Shown here: one piece after another, positions 17,878 through 25,924 of the stretch | How the letters are laid out: every line of letters begins with the position of its first letter | Numbering within the stretch: position 1 is the first letter of the stretch | Source of the DNA: an uncultured Bacteroidota bacterium | GTDB taxonomy: Bacteria; Bacteroidota; Bacteroidia; Bacteroidales; VadinHA17 | Length of the DNA stretch: 33,355 bases | Assembly (NCBI GenBank): GCA_903844815.1 | Contig: CAIMVD010000173.1 | Span: 1-33,355 of the forward strand | Reading direction: 5' to 3' | Notes under the pieces: model-generated | The model's input: only the letters and a program-made list of their open reading frames with translations | What the model was told of the DNA's origin: nothing | The model's database searches: none | Position numbers and translations under genes: made by a program

Positions 17878-19890
17878 TCAGGGAATTACCTCAAGTATTG
17901 AATGAATCTTAAGTTCAGGAACTATGATCGTTGAAACTCCACTCTGAAAATCAACTTTAAGCTCAACTCCCCCTGGCTGAAGAACTATTCTGGCTGGTTT
18001 CTGTTTTGTGTTAACCGAGACTGTAAGGTTCTTTAACGAAGGAATTTCATCGTATCCTATTGCTTTCTGGTTAACATGTTCACCTGCAATATTTATAAGA
18101 TTTATATACATTTTCCCATTAAGGGCATTCAGGGTAACATGAACGAGATGTGAACCTGAAACCTTTACAATCGGTGCGGGAAAAAGTGAATTTATATGGC
18201 TGGTAACATAGTCGCGAAGCACAGGAGACTTATAATCAAGATAATCCGATCCGGCATTGAAATATATTCCTGCAATTCCCCCCCTGCCTACATTGTTTTC
18301 AGAAGAAGCTATGATATTTCCCTTTTGTGCAAAATCGCTGCCAGAGTAAAAAGTCGAAACCGGGTTTAACCCAGCTGCAAGTGACACCGAATCTATTGCT
18401 GACCGGATAGCTCCTATCCTGTTTCCTGAGGAAATAAACGCCTGATTTTCGGGCAAAGACTTTAAGGATTCTATCCCCAGCTCCTTTTTAAACAGTTTTG
18501 CTGTCTCAGTTCCTATTACAAGAAGATGGCCACCCTTGTTTACATACTTTTTCAATTCATCGAAAAATACGGGTTCAAGATAATCGCATTCAGGAATAAC
18601 AATCAAAGGGTATTTATCCATATTCCCTGTAAGATGGTGTTCCATAAGAATTTCAACCGTATGCTGTCCGTCAAGAATAAGGTTTAAAGCTCCCTCAAGT
18701 TTCCCGAGGGGATTTGAATAGGGTCTTGCAGCATTTCGCTGATAGGATGAAGTCGGAAAAAGAAGTGCAATCTGGGGAACCGATTTTGCATTCTGACACC
18801 AGGGCTGTCTTTCCCTGCAAAATGCACCTATTTCTGAAAGCATTGCAGCAAGCCATGGCTTCAGTGAAAGATCCCTGTTCTGCTGAAAATAGAACTGAAC
18901 CCCTCCTCCCATTGCCATTATCTGAGCAGCTTCCTGCTCCAGCTGAACTGATGATTTTACACTCATGGGCATTTTACCGCCATCCCACGAAAAGCCCCAG
19001 GCCATCAGGTCCCAAGGTTTTCCCTGCGGCGCCAGGCAGCGTGCTTCAAAGGCTGAACGATATACTCCGTTCTGTGGTGTAACATCTCCCGACAGATAGT
19101 CAACACCTGTAGTTATCTTCTCAGGCATCAGTGATGAGTAAGACCAGTTGCTTGTTATCTGAAATCCGGGATTATATGCATGAATTGCATTAACGTACTT
19201 ATTCAGGTGTTCCCGGAATAATCTTCGTGTATATTCCATGAATTCGGGGTAATACTTATCCGATTGCTTCCGGGGGATCTCGGTAATCCCGGTTTCCTTT
19301 GTGAAACGGGCAATTGAGGCTTCACTGTAATCGGGTTCAACAGCCCAGCACTCACCGTCGATCCAGGCTCCGTCGACCTTATAATCACTTAGTTCCTTAA
19401 GCTGAGGTATCATGTATGTATCGAGGTAGGGGCTGAAGAAGGAGGTCTTTTCCTTACTTCTTTCTCCATTGGCTTTAACTATTGCCCAATCGGGATGTTC
19501 CTTTACGACCTTCCCGTCCCATACTCCCGAAAAATGCATATAAAGTGCAACGTTCTCCTTATCTGTGACTTCACGGAATAACTTAAGAGGATCTTTTTCA
19601 AATCCTTTTACATGAAATCCAACTTTCGTAGGATAACTTGAAATACCGGGATGCCCCTTGCAGTCGATCTGAATAAAATCGGGACGAACCTTCCGGAGAA
19701 AGGTGTCAATCATTTCGGCAGTAAGAGTCCTGCCTGCATCAGTAATGTCCTCGCTGGCATGCAGGTCGAAGTGGACACCGAAAAAGCTTTCAGATCTTTT
19801 CAGCTTAACCGGAGGCTTTGATGTTTGCATCTGGGCCAGGCAATTGGAGAACACCCAGATCACTAAGAAGAACAGGATAGCTTTTTTCAT
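17878..19890 (-). CDS. Secreted glycoside-hydrolase-like barrel protein with glutamine-amidotransferase-like middle domain
   Basis: A 670-residue protein with a signal peptide (MKKAILFFLVIWVFSNCLAQ). Residues about 30-350 form a TIM-barrel-like region: FFGVHFDLHAS near the start, DFIQIDCKGHPG, and WIDGECW near 175-182, which may hold catalytic acids. Residues about 370-520 (NILDGQHTVEILMEHHL-type and PLIVIPECDYL segments, KKYVNKGGHLLVIG) resemble the beta-galactosidase trimerisation/GATase-like domain. A beta-rich C-terminus follows. This layout fits putative fucosidase/galactosidase-like proteins (hypothetical glycosyl hydrolase 6 type), but the substrate cannot be read from the sequence. 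It lies upstream of the GH38 mannosidase on the same strand, suggesting the two act on one glycan. Confidence 0.7.
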   Translation of the reverse strand: MKKAILFFLVIWVFSNCLAQMQTSKPPVKLKRSESFFGVHFDLHASEDITDAGRTLTAEMIDTFLRKVRPDFIQIDCKGHPGISSYPTKVGFHVKGFEKDPLKLFREVTDKENVALYMHFSGVWDGKVVKEHPDWAIVKANGERSKEKTSFFSPYLDTYMIPQLKELSDYKVDGAWIDGECWAVEPDYSEASIARFTKETGITEIPRKQSDKYYPEFMEYTRRLFREHLNKYVNAIHAYNPGFQITSNWSYSSLMPEKITTGVDYLSGDVTPQNGVYRSAFEARCLAPQGKPWDLMAWGFSWDGGKMPMSVKSSVQLEQEAAQIMAMGGGVQFYFQQNRDLSLKPWLAAMLSEIGAFCRERQPWCQNAKSVPQIALLFPTSSYQRNAARPYSNPLGKLEGALNLILDGQHTVEILMEHHLTGNMDKYPLIVIPECDYLEPVFFDELKKYVNKGGHLLVIGTETAKLFKKELGIESLKSLPENQAFISSGNRIGAIRSAIDSVSLAAGLNPVSTFYSGSDFAQKGNIIASSENNVGRGGIAGIYFNAGSDYLDYKSPVLRDYVTSHINSLFPAPIVKVSGSHLVHVTLNALNGKMYINLINIAGEHVNQKAIGYDEIPSLKNLTVSVNTKQKPARIVLQPGGVELKVDFQSGVSTIIVPELKIHSILEVIP

Positions 19891-20129
19891 AACGAACTAT
19901 TAAGATATATAAAGGAACATATATACTATCAGGTCAAACTGCTTCTTTGAACCAGAGGCAGGAAAATTCTTCGCGGCTTCATCCGGAACCAATATCCAGT
20001 CGAGGCTTCCTCCCTGCGTTGGAGTATCGAAACAATGAGTTAACACTTTGCATATGAGGCAGTTTGCAAAACAGAAGGATAATGTGAAATTATTAAAGAA
20101 GGGACCTTTAATAAAGCTCTAACAGTTAT
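19891..20129. other. Spacer between the glycosidase gene and the ABC operon, no gene seen
   Basis: This is 239 bases. A minus-strand frame is open from about 20117 to a TAA at 19900-19902 and is less AT-rich than other spacers, but it has no plausible start and resembles no family I know. The only other feature is a weak hairpin at its right end. Confidence 0.5.
20092..20112 (-). terminator. Weak hairpin downstream of the ABC ATPase gene
   Basis: ATTAAAG and CTTTAAT form a perfect 7-bp stem around a 7-base loop, 18 bases past the ATPase stop. The stem is AT-rich and no strong U-tract follows, so it is only a possible operon terminator. Confidence 0.3.
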
Positions 20130-21050
20130 CTACTTTCTTTCATTCTTCAAATCCTCCAACAGCACCCCCAGCTTGTTCACATATTCCGTAAACTCATTCG
20201 AATACCGCACCGATTCATCACGTACTTCAGGCAGTTCTATTTTAAAGTAATGCCTTACTGTTGCCGGTCCTGAGTCGAGAATATAAATGTCAGAAGAGAG
20301 AAATACTGCCTCGCTCTCGGAATGAGTGACAAAAATTACGGTGGGGTCGACCTTTGCATTTTCGAATATTGAGCGAAGAAATAACTGGATCTGCTTCCGG
20401 GTAATAGTATCAAGAGCACCAAACGGTTCATCCATCAAGAGAATCTGCGGATTTACAACAAGGTTTCGGGCAATGGCGACTCTCTGCAACTGGCCTCCGG
20501 ACAATATCGGATACTTTGCCCATTTGTTCTCATGACCGTTCAGACCGACAACCTTTATCATCTCCATGGCCCTGTCGTTGGCTTCATCCTTAGCTATTCC
20601 CTTCAGGATCAGTGGAAGGGCAACATTCTGAAGTACGGTTTTCCATTCAAAGGAGGTGTACTGCTGAAAAACCATTGGAATCCTGTCCTTGCTTGTACGT
20701 TTCTTTCCATAGATATAAACATCGCCGGAAGTCGGTTCCTGTAATCCTGAAATGTAACGCAGCAGGGTGGACTTTCCGCAACCCGATTTTCCCATCAGTG
20801 TTATAAACTGACCCTTGTCCTTAACATCTTTGATGTCAAGGTTAAAATCCTTAAATACGACATTGGGGGGAGTATGTTCAGAATATACCTGATTAATATT
20901 AACAAGATTTATTACATCGGTCAGGCCGCCTTCAGATGATTGGCCAAGGTGAGAAACATTCGTTTCCTCAACTCTGGATTCACTGGCATTTTCAAAAGGC
21001 TTAACTATTTCAGGATCTTCCTGTTTCTGGAAAATATTTCGCTTCATCAT
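20130..21050 (-). CDS. ABC transporter ATPase, nitrate/sulfonate/taurine type
   Basis: A 306-residue ATPase. Walker A is GKSGCGKSTLL, the Q-loop MVFQQY, the signature LSGGQLQRVAIAR, Walker B ILLMDEPFGALD and the H-loop FVTHSESEA. It begins with an unusual N-terminal extension of about 45 residues before the ABC fold (NLVNINQVYSEH). Its ATG overlaps the permease stop (TGATG), which indicates translational coupling. It energises the permease encoded just upstream and receives ligand from the OmpA-fused binding protein two genes upstream. The substrate class is uncertain; this ATPase group includes sulfonate, nitrate, taurine and thiamine-precursor importers. Confidence 0.93.
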   Translation of the reverse strand: MMKRNIFQKQEDPEIVKPFENASESRVEETNVSHLGQSSEGGLTDVINLVNINQVYSEHTPPNVVFKDFNLDIKDVKDKGQFITLMGKSGCGKSTLLRYISGLQEPTSGDVYIYGKKRTSKDRIPMVFQQYTSFEWKTVLQNVALPLILKGIAKDEANDRAMEMIKVVGLNGHENKWAKYPILSGGQLQRVAIARNLVVNPQILLMDEPFGALDTITRKQIQLFLRSIFENAKVDPTVIFVTHSESEAVFLSSDIYILDSGPATVRHYFKIELPEVRDESVRYSNEFTEYVNKLGVLLEDLKNERK

Positions 21051-21862
21051 CAGGCATATTTGAATTTAAAGAGTTTCTTGTCGAGCAGTTTCAGGAGTTT
21101 ATCCTGCACAAAGCCAATAAAAATAATAAGCAATAATACTGCATAAAGCTGATCGACATGTGAACCGCGCGAAGTTGCCATATAGATCATTGAACCTAAA
21201 CCACCCTGGGCATTTACCATTTCAGCAATTACAATGTAAGTCCAGCTAACTGCTACAAGGTTGATAACATCCATTGAGAAACGGCTTAGTACCGACGGAA
21301 TATAAAAATGTTTCATAGTCATCCATGGGCTGGCATTAAGTGTCCACATGGTTTGCTGGAGGGCTTTAAGATGGTCGTCGGTTTCAATATCCTTTATCCT
21401 TTGGGCGATAGCAGGAAGAAGGTAAACAAAAATACCAAAGGCAAGAAATTCGACCTTTACTCCAAGCCCAAGTCCAAACAGCGCCATAAAAATGCCTGTT
21501 GTGGCTGGAAGTGGTGTAAACCGGATAGCCTCAATCTGTTTGCTGACCAGATGCCTGAAAAACGGGATCAGTCCGATCAGGAATCCAAGCGGAATTGCAA
21601 GTGCCATTGCCTGCAGATAGCCTCCCATATTGATGAAAATAGAATACCCTGTGTTGTACAAAAGGTTACGTTCAAGAAACAGGGTTTTGTAACATTTTAT
21701 CACATCAATCGGTGAGGGCAGGATGGTTGGCTTAATCCAGCCCAATGTTGGTATCAGCCACCAGAAAAACACAAGGAGCACCCAACCGAAAATATTCACA
21801 GTCAGTGATGTTTTCCTGTCGACTTCCCCGGCAAACCTGAAAAGGTCTTTAATTTTTTCCAT
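21050..21862 (-). CDS. ABC transporter permease, nitrate/sulfonate/taurine type
   Basis: A 270-residue inner-membrane permease with about six helices, starting with the WVLLVFFWWLIP helix. The coupling-helix region near residue 180 contains LNASPWMTMKHFYIPSVLS. Near the C-terminus is AEMVNAQGGLGSMIY, typical of SsuC/TauC-like proteins. I chose the ATG at 21860-21862, preceded by AGAAGAAAA about 9 bases upstream. An in-frame TTG at 21904 would add 14 basic residues and start inside the repeat-bearing spacer. The stop overlaps the ATPase start. The gap to the upstream binding-protein gene is about 190 bp and is largely an inverted repeat array, which may reduce permease expression relative to the binding protein. 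Confidence 0.92.
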   Translation of the reverse strand: MEKIKDLFRFAGEVDRKTSLTVNIFGWVLLVFFWWLIPTLGWIKPTILPSPIDVIKCYKTLFLERNLLYNTGYSIFINMGGYLQAMALAIPLGFLIGLIPFFRHLVSKQIEAIRFTPLPATTGIFMALFGLGLGVKVEFLAFGIFVYLLPAIAQRIKDIETDDHLKALQQTMWTLNASPWMTMKHFYIPSVLSRFSMDVINLVAVSWTYIVIAEMVNAQGGLGSMIYMATSRGSHVDQLYAVLLLIIFIGFVQDKLLKLLDKKLFKFKYA

Positions 21863-21916
21863 AATTATCGATTTTCTTCTGAATTTTCTATACAGGCTTT
21901 CCAAATATTTAATTTC

Positions 21917-22014
21917 CTCAGTGGACCTCTGTGCCTCCTCTGTGGACCTCTGTGTAACTAATTATTAAGAACTTACACAGAGATCACAGAGAAACCACAG
22001 AGTTACACAGAGGT
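21917..22014. repeat. Inverted array of the 7-nt word CTCTGTG / CACAGAG
   Basis: CTCTGTG occurs at 21927-21933, 21938-21944 and 21948-21954, with a degenerate copy (CTCAGTG) at 21917-21923. CACAGAG occurs at 21976-21982, 21985-21991, 21996-22002 and 22006-22012. The arms include a 13-bp perfect inverted repeat (21946-21958 with 22002-22014) and an alternative 10-bp one (21948-21957 with 21973-21982). The transcript could therefore fold into competing hairpins between the binding-protein and permease genes. Confidence 0.85.
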
Positions 22015-22055
22015 TACAAAATAAATCCTCTTCAGGAAATATTAAAGTACTTATC

Positions 22056-23609
22056 TTATTTTCCCAACAGTTGGAACTCGGTACGGCGATTGGCCGCCTT
22101 TCCCTCTTCAGTATTGTTGCTGGCAACTGGCTTATCAGGGCCATTACCAACGATTATGAAACGGTTAGGATCGAAACTGTAGGTTTTAACCAGATAGTCT
22201 GCAACCGACTTTGCACGTTTCTGGGAGAGCTCCCTGTTCATATCAGCACTTCCAACATTATCGGTATTTCCCTCAATACGTACTTTCATCCCGGCAAATT
22301 CTACAGATATCTGTCCAAGCTCACTTTCAATTTTGTCCTTCATTGCAGGGGTAAGCGCCCATGTACCGGTTTCAAAGTTTATTATAATCGGTTTAATGGC
22401 AACGGCAGGAGCTTTTGCATCAGCGGCTGTTGGGGCTGCAAACTGTATCTGTCCTTCCGCCGCATGAGCATCTCCCTGTAAGTCTGTAATGGCCTGGACA
22501 ATTCCCGGATAAGAAGCTTCTGCCCACGGTACAATGTTTGTCAGGTTATTTCCATAGCCTGTTTTATATACCCTTGCCATTTTTGTATAGAGTTGCTGAC
22601 CGGAAATTCCAGTATAATCGGTACTCAGTCCAAAAAAGTTAATGTTGTCACCGTAGGTGGCAAAATGTATCTTTTTCATACCGTCAAGGACAATACTTAC
22701 ATCATCAGGAACTTCAAATGCTGTTTTATAGGTCTGAGCGGCCTTTGCCATTTTTGCAGGATCCTTCATTTCCGAATTGGCAACAAGCCATGCCCGGGAA
22801 AGCTTGACGAAGAGATCCTTTTTCTTCTCGAGAACCTCTTTCCGGGCAATAAAACCGTCCATTATTATATTCGGAAGCAAATCGGTACTTGTGAGGATTT
22901 TGGCATCCCTCGATTTGAGACATTCCTCATCATCAGGTGACCAGACAACAGTTGCATCGGCATTCCCGGTAGTGAAGGCAGTTTTGGCAGCAAAAGGATC
23001 GCCCATGGGCAAAATCTGAACATCCTTCTCTGTAAGGCCACCTGCCTCCAAAGTAGCATGAAGCAAGGTGTTGCTTGGCCAGCCCAGAGCGCAGGCAATT
23101 TTCTTTCCTTTAAGATCTGCGACAGTATTTATCGATTTATCAACGATGAAGACATCTGCGCCGCGTGAATCATCTATCTTCAGAAACTGCATAACCGACA
23201 TTTTGGCCAGATCGCTGCTGCGATCCATTCCTATCGGAGAAATATCGGTAGTTGTAAAAATAAAATCCAGATCGCCGTTCTTCAGGGCATCATTGAGCTT
23301 TTGCATATCATCCATCCTGATGGCTTCGAAGGTAACGCCAAACTCTTTGTACATTCGGGACTCCTTATTCGGGGCAGCTCCTCCATTCATGTCAATTCCC
23401 GGGGCAAAACCCACGAAATTATTAAAACCGGCACGAAGATCGGCCTTGTTGCCTTTGGATGCTTTATTCAGATACGGATATCCAAAATATACTCCTGCTC
23501 CTATCGCACCAAGGATGATAAGCAATACAATCAGCTGAAATCCCAGTGTCCATTTTTTTGGAAAACCAGGGATCGATATTCCGGGTTTGTTTTGATAATC
23601 AGTTGCCAT
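22056..23609 (-). CDS. Membrane-anchored solute-binding protein fused to an OmpA peptidoglycan-binding domain
   Basis: A 517-residue fusion. One transmembrane helix lies at about residues 22-46 (LGFQLIVLLIILGAIGAGVY), with no cleavage or lipobox signal. Residues about 58-330 form an NMT1/SsuA-like binding domain (ALKNGDLDFIFTT, LKGKKIACALGWPSNTLLHA, GNADATVVWSP). After an Ala/Pro-rich linker near 385-405 comes an OmpA-like domain at about 405-515 (INFETG, VRIEGNTDNVG, LSQKRAKSVADYL, AANRRTEFQLLGK). The protein would tether a ligand-binding domain between inner membrane and peptidoglycan. Related fusions are known in databases as phosphate substrate-binding/OmpA proteins, but the ligand is not proven. 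It precedes the permease and ATPase genes on the same strand. Confidence 0.9.
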   Translation of the reverse strand: MATDYQNKPGISIPGFPKKWTLGFQLIVLLIILGAIGAGVYFGYPYLNKASKGNKADLRAGFNNFVGFAPGIDMNGGAAPNKESRMYKEFGVTFEAIRMDDMQKLNDALKNGDLDFIFTTTDISPIGMDRSSDLAKMSVMQFLKIDDSRGADVFIVDKSINTVADLKGKKIACALGWPSNTLLHATLEAGGLTEKDVQILPMGDPFAAKTAFTTGNADATVVWSPDDEECLKSRDAKILTSTDLLPNIIMDGFIARKEVLEKKKDLFVKLSRAWLVANSEMKDPAKMAKAAQTYKTAFEVPDDVSIVLDGMKKIHFATYGDNINFFGLSTDYTGISGQQLYTKMARVYKTGYGNNLTNIVPWAEASYPGIVQAITDLQGDAHAAEGQIQFAAPTAADAKAPAVAIKPIIINFETGTWALTPAMKDKIESELGQISVEFAGMKVRIEGNTDNVGSADMNRELSQKRAKSVADYLVKTYSFDPNRFIIVGNGPDKPVASNNTEEGKAANRRTEFQLLGK

Positions 23610-23650
23610 TTTATTAAATTATGTTTGTTTATGGTTCTAATGTTTTATAC

Positions 23651-23771
23651 GATAAAAGATAAAAGATAAAAGTAAAAAGATAAAAGTCATGCATTTTCGA
23701 TTTTTTTTTGAAAGATTGTAACCATTGTGTTTTAATCCCTTTGTCTTTGATCTTTTATCTTTTGTCTTATC
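23651..23771. repeat. Inverted array of the 7-nt word GATAAAA
   Basis: Five contiguous heptads, GATAAAA x3, GTAAAAA, GATAAAA, run from 23651 to 23685. After a spacer, the same word appears in the opposite direction as CTTTGTC, TTTGATC, TTTTATC, TTTTGTC and a partial TTATC from 23739 to 23771. The array fills much of the 183-bp gap between two genes of the operon. Confidence 0.75.
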
Positions 23772-23792
23772 AGAGTTTATAAATTAAACCGG

Positions 23793-24914
23793 TTAGAAGA
23801 TATCCCCCAGAGGACCCGCAGAATTTTTCTCTTCACGTGTAAGCTTGTGGTTAGGATTTGAAATTCTTGAGGGATCCGGAATGTTGATCTGACCTGCATC
23901 CAACTTATTTCCTATGGAGAGTAGCTTCTCGTATGCTTCATCGCTGTCGAAATTGAATGAAGTAGTATTTCTTTCCAGATCTTCAAGGTTCTGAGCTGTC
24001 ATTGCAAGGTCTTCTGAGATCCGACCCGCAACAAATTCAAGGGCATATTCAAGTTTCCAGTTCTGACCGCCCGGGCCGAGAATTTCCTTAAGGATGGCGG
24101 TGGCTCCGCGTGATGCAGCAGCCATTTCCCAGTCTTTCTTCATGATGTCGATGCTCTCCTCAAAATCTTTTATTTTGTTTTCGAGAAGAGTTGCGCCAAT
24201 TGCCAGTTTACGATCAAGATTCGCAAAGATGTTTGAACGGGCAGAATACTTTGTTGTCCATTCAATATTTTTTTCGAGGGTAGTATTTGAACGGGTACCA
24301 GCAGAGGTTGCATTGATAAATTGCTGCTGAAGCTCAACATATTCGTCAGTTTCCTTAATGCCTTCGCCTTTTTCGGAAATCATCGTATCCATCTTCTCTT
24401 TAATCTCGCCAGCCTTTTTAGTTTGCCGCTGAACTTCTGCCTTCGAGTTTTCAGCAACAGTCCTGGTCTCATTCGACATTTGCTCGAAATCGGTCCTGAG
24501 CTGCTTTATCTTCGATTTATACTTTAGGAATAAATCGTGAGTCTCCCACATCTTTTGCTTTTGCTCATCAAGTTCATCGAAGGGGTTCCAGCGTATAATT
24601 GCCTTATGAAAACCCCTTACAATCCTGCGGAACAGTTTGAAAATTGCGGGTAAAGACAGAATTACCAGAATAACCGCAAGCACTGATGCAATTACTGCGA
24701 ATACCTGACTCAGTGCGGTGAAAACTGCCGGTATTATCCATCTGAATACTCCGTACCCTGCAACGCCGATAAGTATCAAACCAATGACAGCACCAATTGG
24801 CTTCTCGCCCCTTCTCCATTTTCCAAGTGTTTCTTTTCCCTTTTCAACCAGTTTAGCATCATCGAAATACTTCATGATTGGCAGTTGGGTAATTGTTTTT
24901 GTTTCGGTTTGCAT
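23793..24914 (-). CDS. Membrane-anchored coiled-coil protein, function unknown
   Basis: I do not recognise the family of this 373-residue protein. Two or three hydrophobic helices lie at about residues 38-100 (GAVIGLILIGVAGYGVF, FAVIASVLAVILVILSLP). A basic stretch (FRRIVRGFHKAIIRW) follows, then a long alpha-helical, charged region at about 115-330 with coiled-coil character. The C-terminus is polar and probably disordered (SRISNPNHKLTREE). There is no signal peptide. It starts 20 bp after the stop of the preceding coiled-coil gene and precedes the OmpA-fused binding protein, so it probably belongs to the same membrane assembly. The combination of helical hairpin and coiled coil recalls membrane-stress proteins such as PspA, but I see no specific motif for that family. 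Confidence 0.8.
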   Translation of the reverse strand: MQTETKTITQLPIMKYFDDAKLVEKGKETLGKWRRGEKPIGAVIGLILIGVAGYGVFRWIIPAVFTALSQVFAVIASVLAVILVILSLPAIFKLFRRIVRGFHKAIIRWNPFDELDEQKQKMWETHDLFLKYKSKIKQLRTDFEQMSNETRTVAENSKAEVQRQTKKAGEIKEKMDTMISEKGEGIKETDEYVELQQQFINATSAGTRSNTTLEKNIEWTTKYSARSNIFANLDRKLAIGATLLENKIKDFEESIDIMKKDWEMAAASRGATAILKEILGPGGQNWKLEYALEFVAGRISEDLAMTAQNLEDLERNTTSFNFDSDEAYEKLLSIGNKLDAGQINIPDPSRISNPNHKLTREEKNSAGPLGDIF

Positions 24915-24934
24915 GACATTTTTGTTTTTGATTT

Positions 24935-25639
24935 TTAAGAAAGATTAGATTTTATTCCGGCCTCAATATCGACAATACTCACTATCACCTGTTCTTTTGC
25001 ATTACGGATGGCACTTACTTTCCTGTCGATATCACTAAATTTCCCGTCATATTTCTGATCGATAGCCAGAAGCTGTCCGCTCAGGGCTGTTTCCTGATTC
25101 CGTAGCTCCTGGATTTGCCTGGTAAGTTGTTCAATTTTTGCCTGGGTATCCCTGAGACCATTGTTAAGGTTGTTTTTTTCTGTGTCCTTTTCCGTCTGTA
25201 ATGCCTGTTTTTTAGAAACTCCCTTGTCTATTTCACCATCGGCAGTTCGCTGAACCAGATTTTTATAGAACATTGCACTGTCAAGCAACTTTGAAGGAGT
25301 CAGCGATTTGTCGATCTTCTGAGCAATTCTGAAAACCGTTTTATACACTTCAGGAGTCGGATTCTGCTTTTCTTCAAAAAGCGATTCTGTGAATTCAAGA
25401 AAATCAAACCCAGGCTGGTTATTCTGGTTTATTAATCCCTGAAGGCGCTGAACAAAGTCCTGCACAAGTGACTGATTCTGAGCTTCCACAGGGGCCTGTT
25501 CATTATCATTAGAAATATAATCATTCTTAATTACAGGGGCTAATGACTGTGTTTTCTGAACATCTTCCCGGGGCAGAGTTCCTTTATCTTCCCTGAAAAA
25601 CAGTTGTCTGAAACTAAACCCTTTATCATTTTCTGCCAT
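24935..25639 (-). CDS. Soluble coiled-coil protein, function unknown, first gene of the ABC operon
   Basis: A 234-residue protein without signal peptide or membrane helix. The first ~60 residues are polar and low in order. Residues about 60-130 look globular and helical (FDFLEFTESLFEEKQ, TVFRIAQKIDKSL). Residues 140-230 are a coiled coil (KIEQLTRQIQELRNQETALSG). I do not recognise the family. Being first in the operon and next to a membrane coiled-coil protein, it may be a cytoplasmic partner of that protein. The ATG at 25637-25639 lies about 47 bases after a Bacteroidota-like -7 element. Confidence 0.8.
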   Translation of the reverse strand: MAENDKGFSFRQLFFREDKGTLPREDVQKTQSLAPVIKNDYISNDNEQAPVEAQNQSLVQDFVQRLQGLINQNNQPGFDFLEFTESLFEEKQNPTPEVYKTVFRIAQKIDKSLTPSKLLDSAMFYKNLVQRTADGEIDKGVSKKQALQTEKDTEKNNLNNGLRDTQAKIEQLTRQIQELRNQETALSGQLLAIDQKYDGKFSDIDRKVSAIRNAKEQVIVSIVDIEAGIKSNLS

Positions 25640-25685
25640 AGATTAAACTTTATTTAGTTTAGGTATTCGTTCCAATGTATTAATA

Positions 25686-25693
25686 CAAAAATA
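25686..25693 (-). promoter_or_regulatory. Possible Bacteroidota -7 promoter element for the ABC operon
   Basis: On the minus strand this reads TATTTTTG, fitting the Bacteroides primary-sigma consensus TAnnTTTG. It lies about 47 bases upstream of the 234-residue gene. I see no clear TTTG at the matching -33 position, so the call is tentative. The rest of the divergent 25640-25924 spacer is AT-rich with no other clear signal. Confidence 0.35.
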
Positions 25694-25924
25694 AGAGTTT
25701 TTTAACTGTTTGTTTTTAAAAGCCGGAATTTATTAACCTAATATGCAATTACAGCAAGTATTTAAATTATCGGTACATGCAGAGATATCGCAAGGTACAT
25801 ATTTCATAATTACTATATGATGTAACCCATGATTGGTTTTAATTCTTAATTTTAAAAGATAATATAAATGGGAAATGCCCTGGTTTGTCATACTCCAAAC
25901 GATTATCAGTCAAAACAATATAAA

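Noticed and set aside
19900-20117. Minus-strand open frame of about 70 codons upstream of the glycosidase gene
   Set aside because: It has no plausible start codon, unusual composition and no recognised family; kept only as a note on the spacer.
21863-21904. Longer permease start at a TTG (21904)
   Set aside because: The ATG at 21862 has a purine-rich AGAAGAAAA upstream and begins at the normal N-terminus of the family.
21965-22150. Short minus-strand frame across the CACAGAG array
   Set aside because: It overlaps the end of the OmpA-fusion gene in another frame and consists largely of translated repeat.
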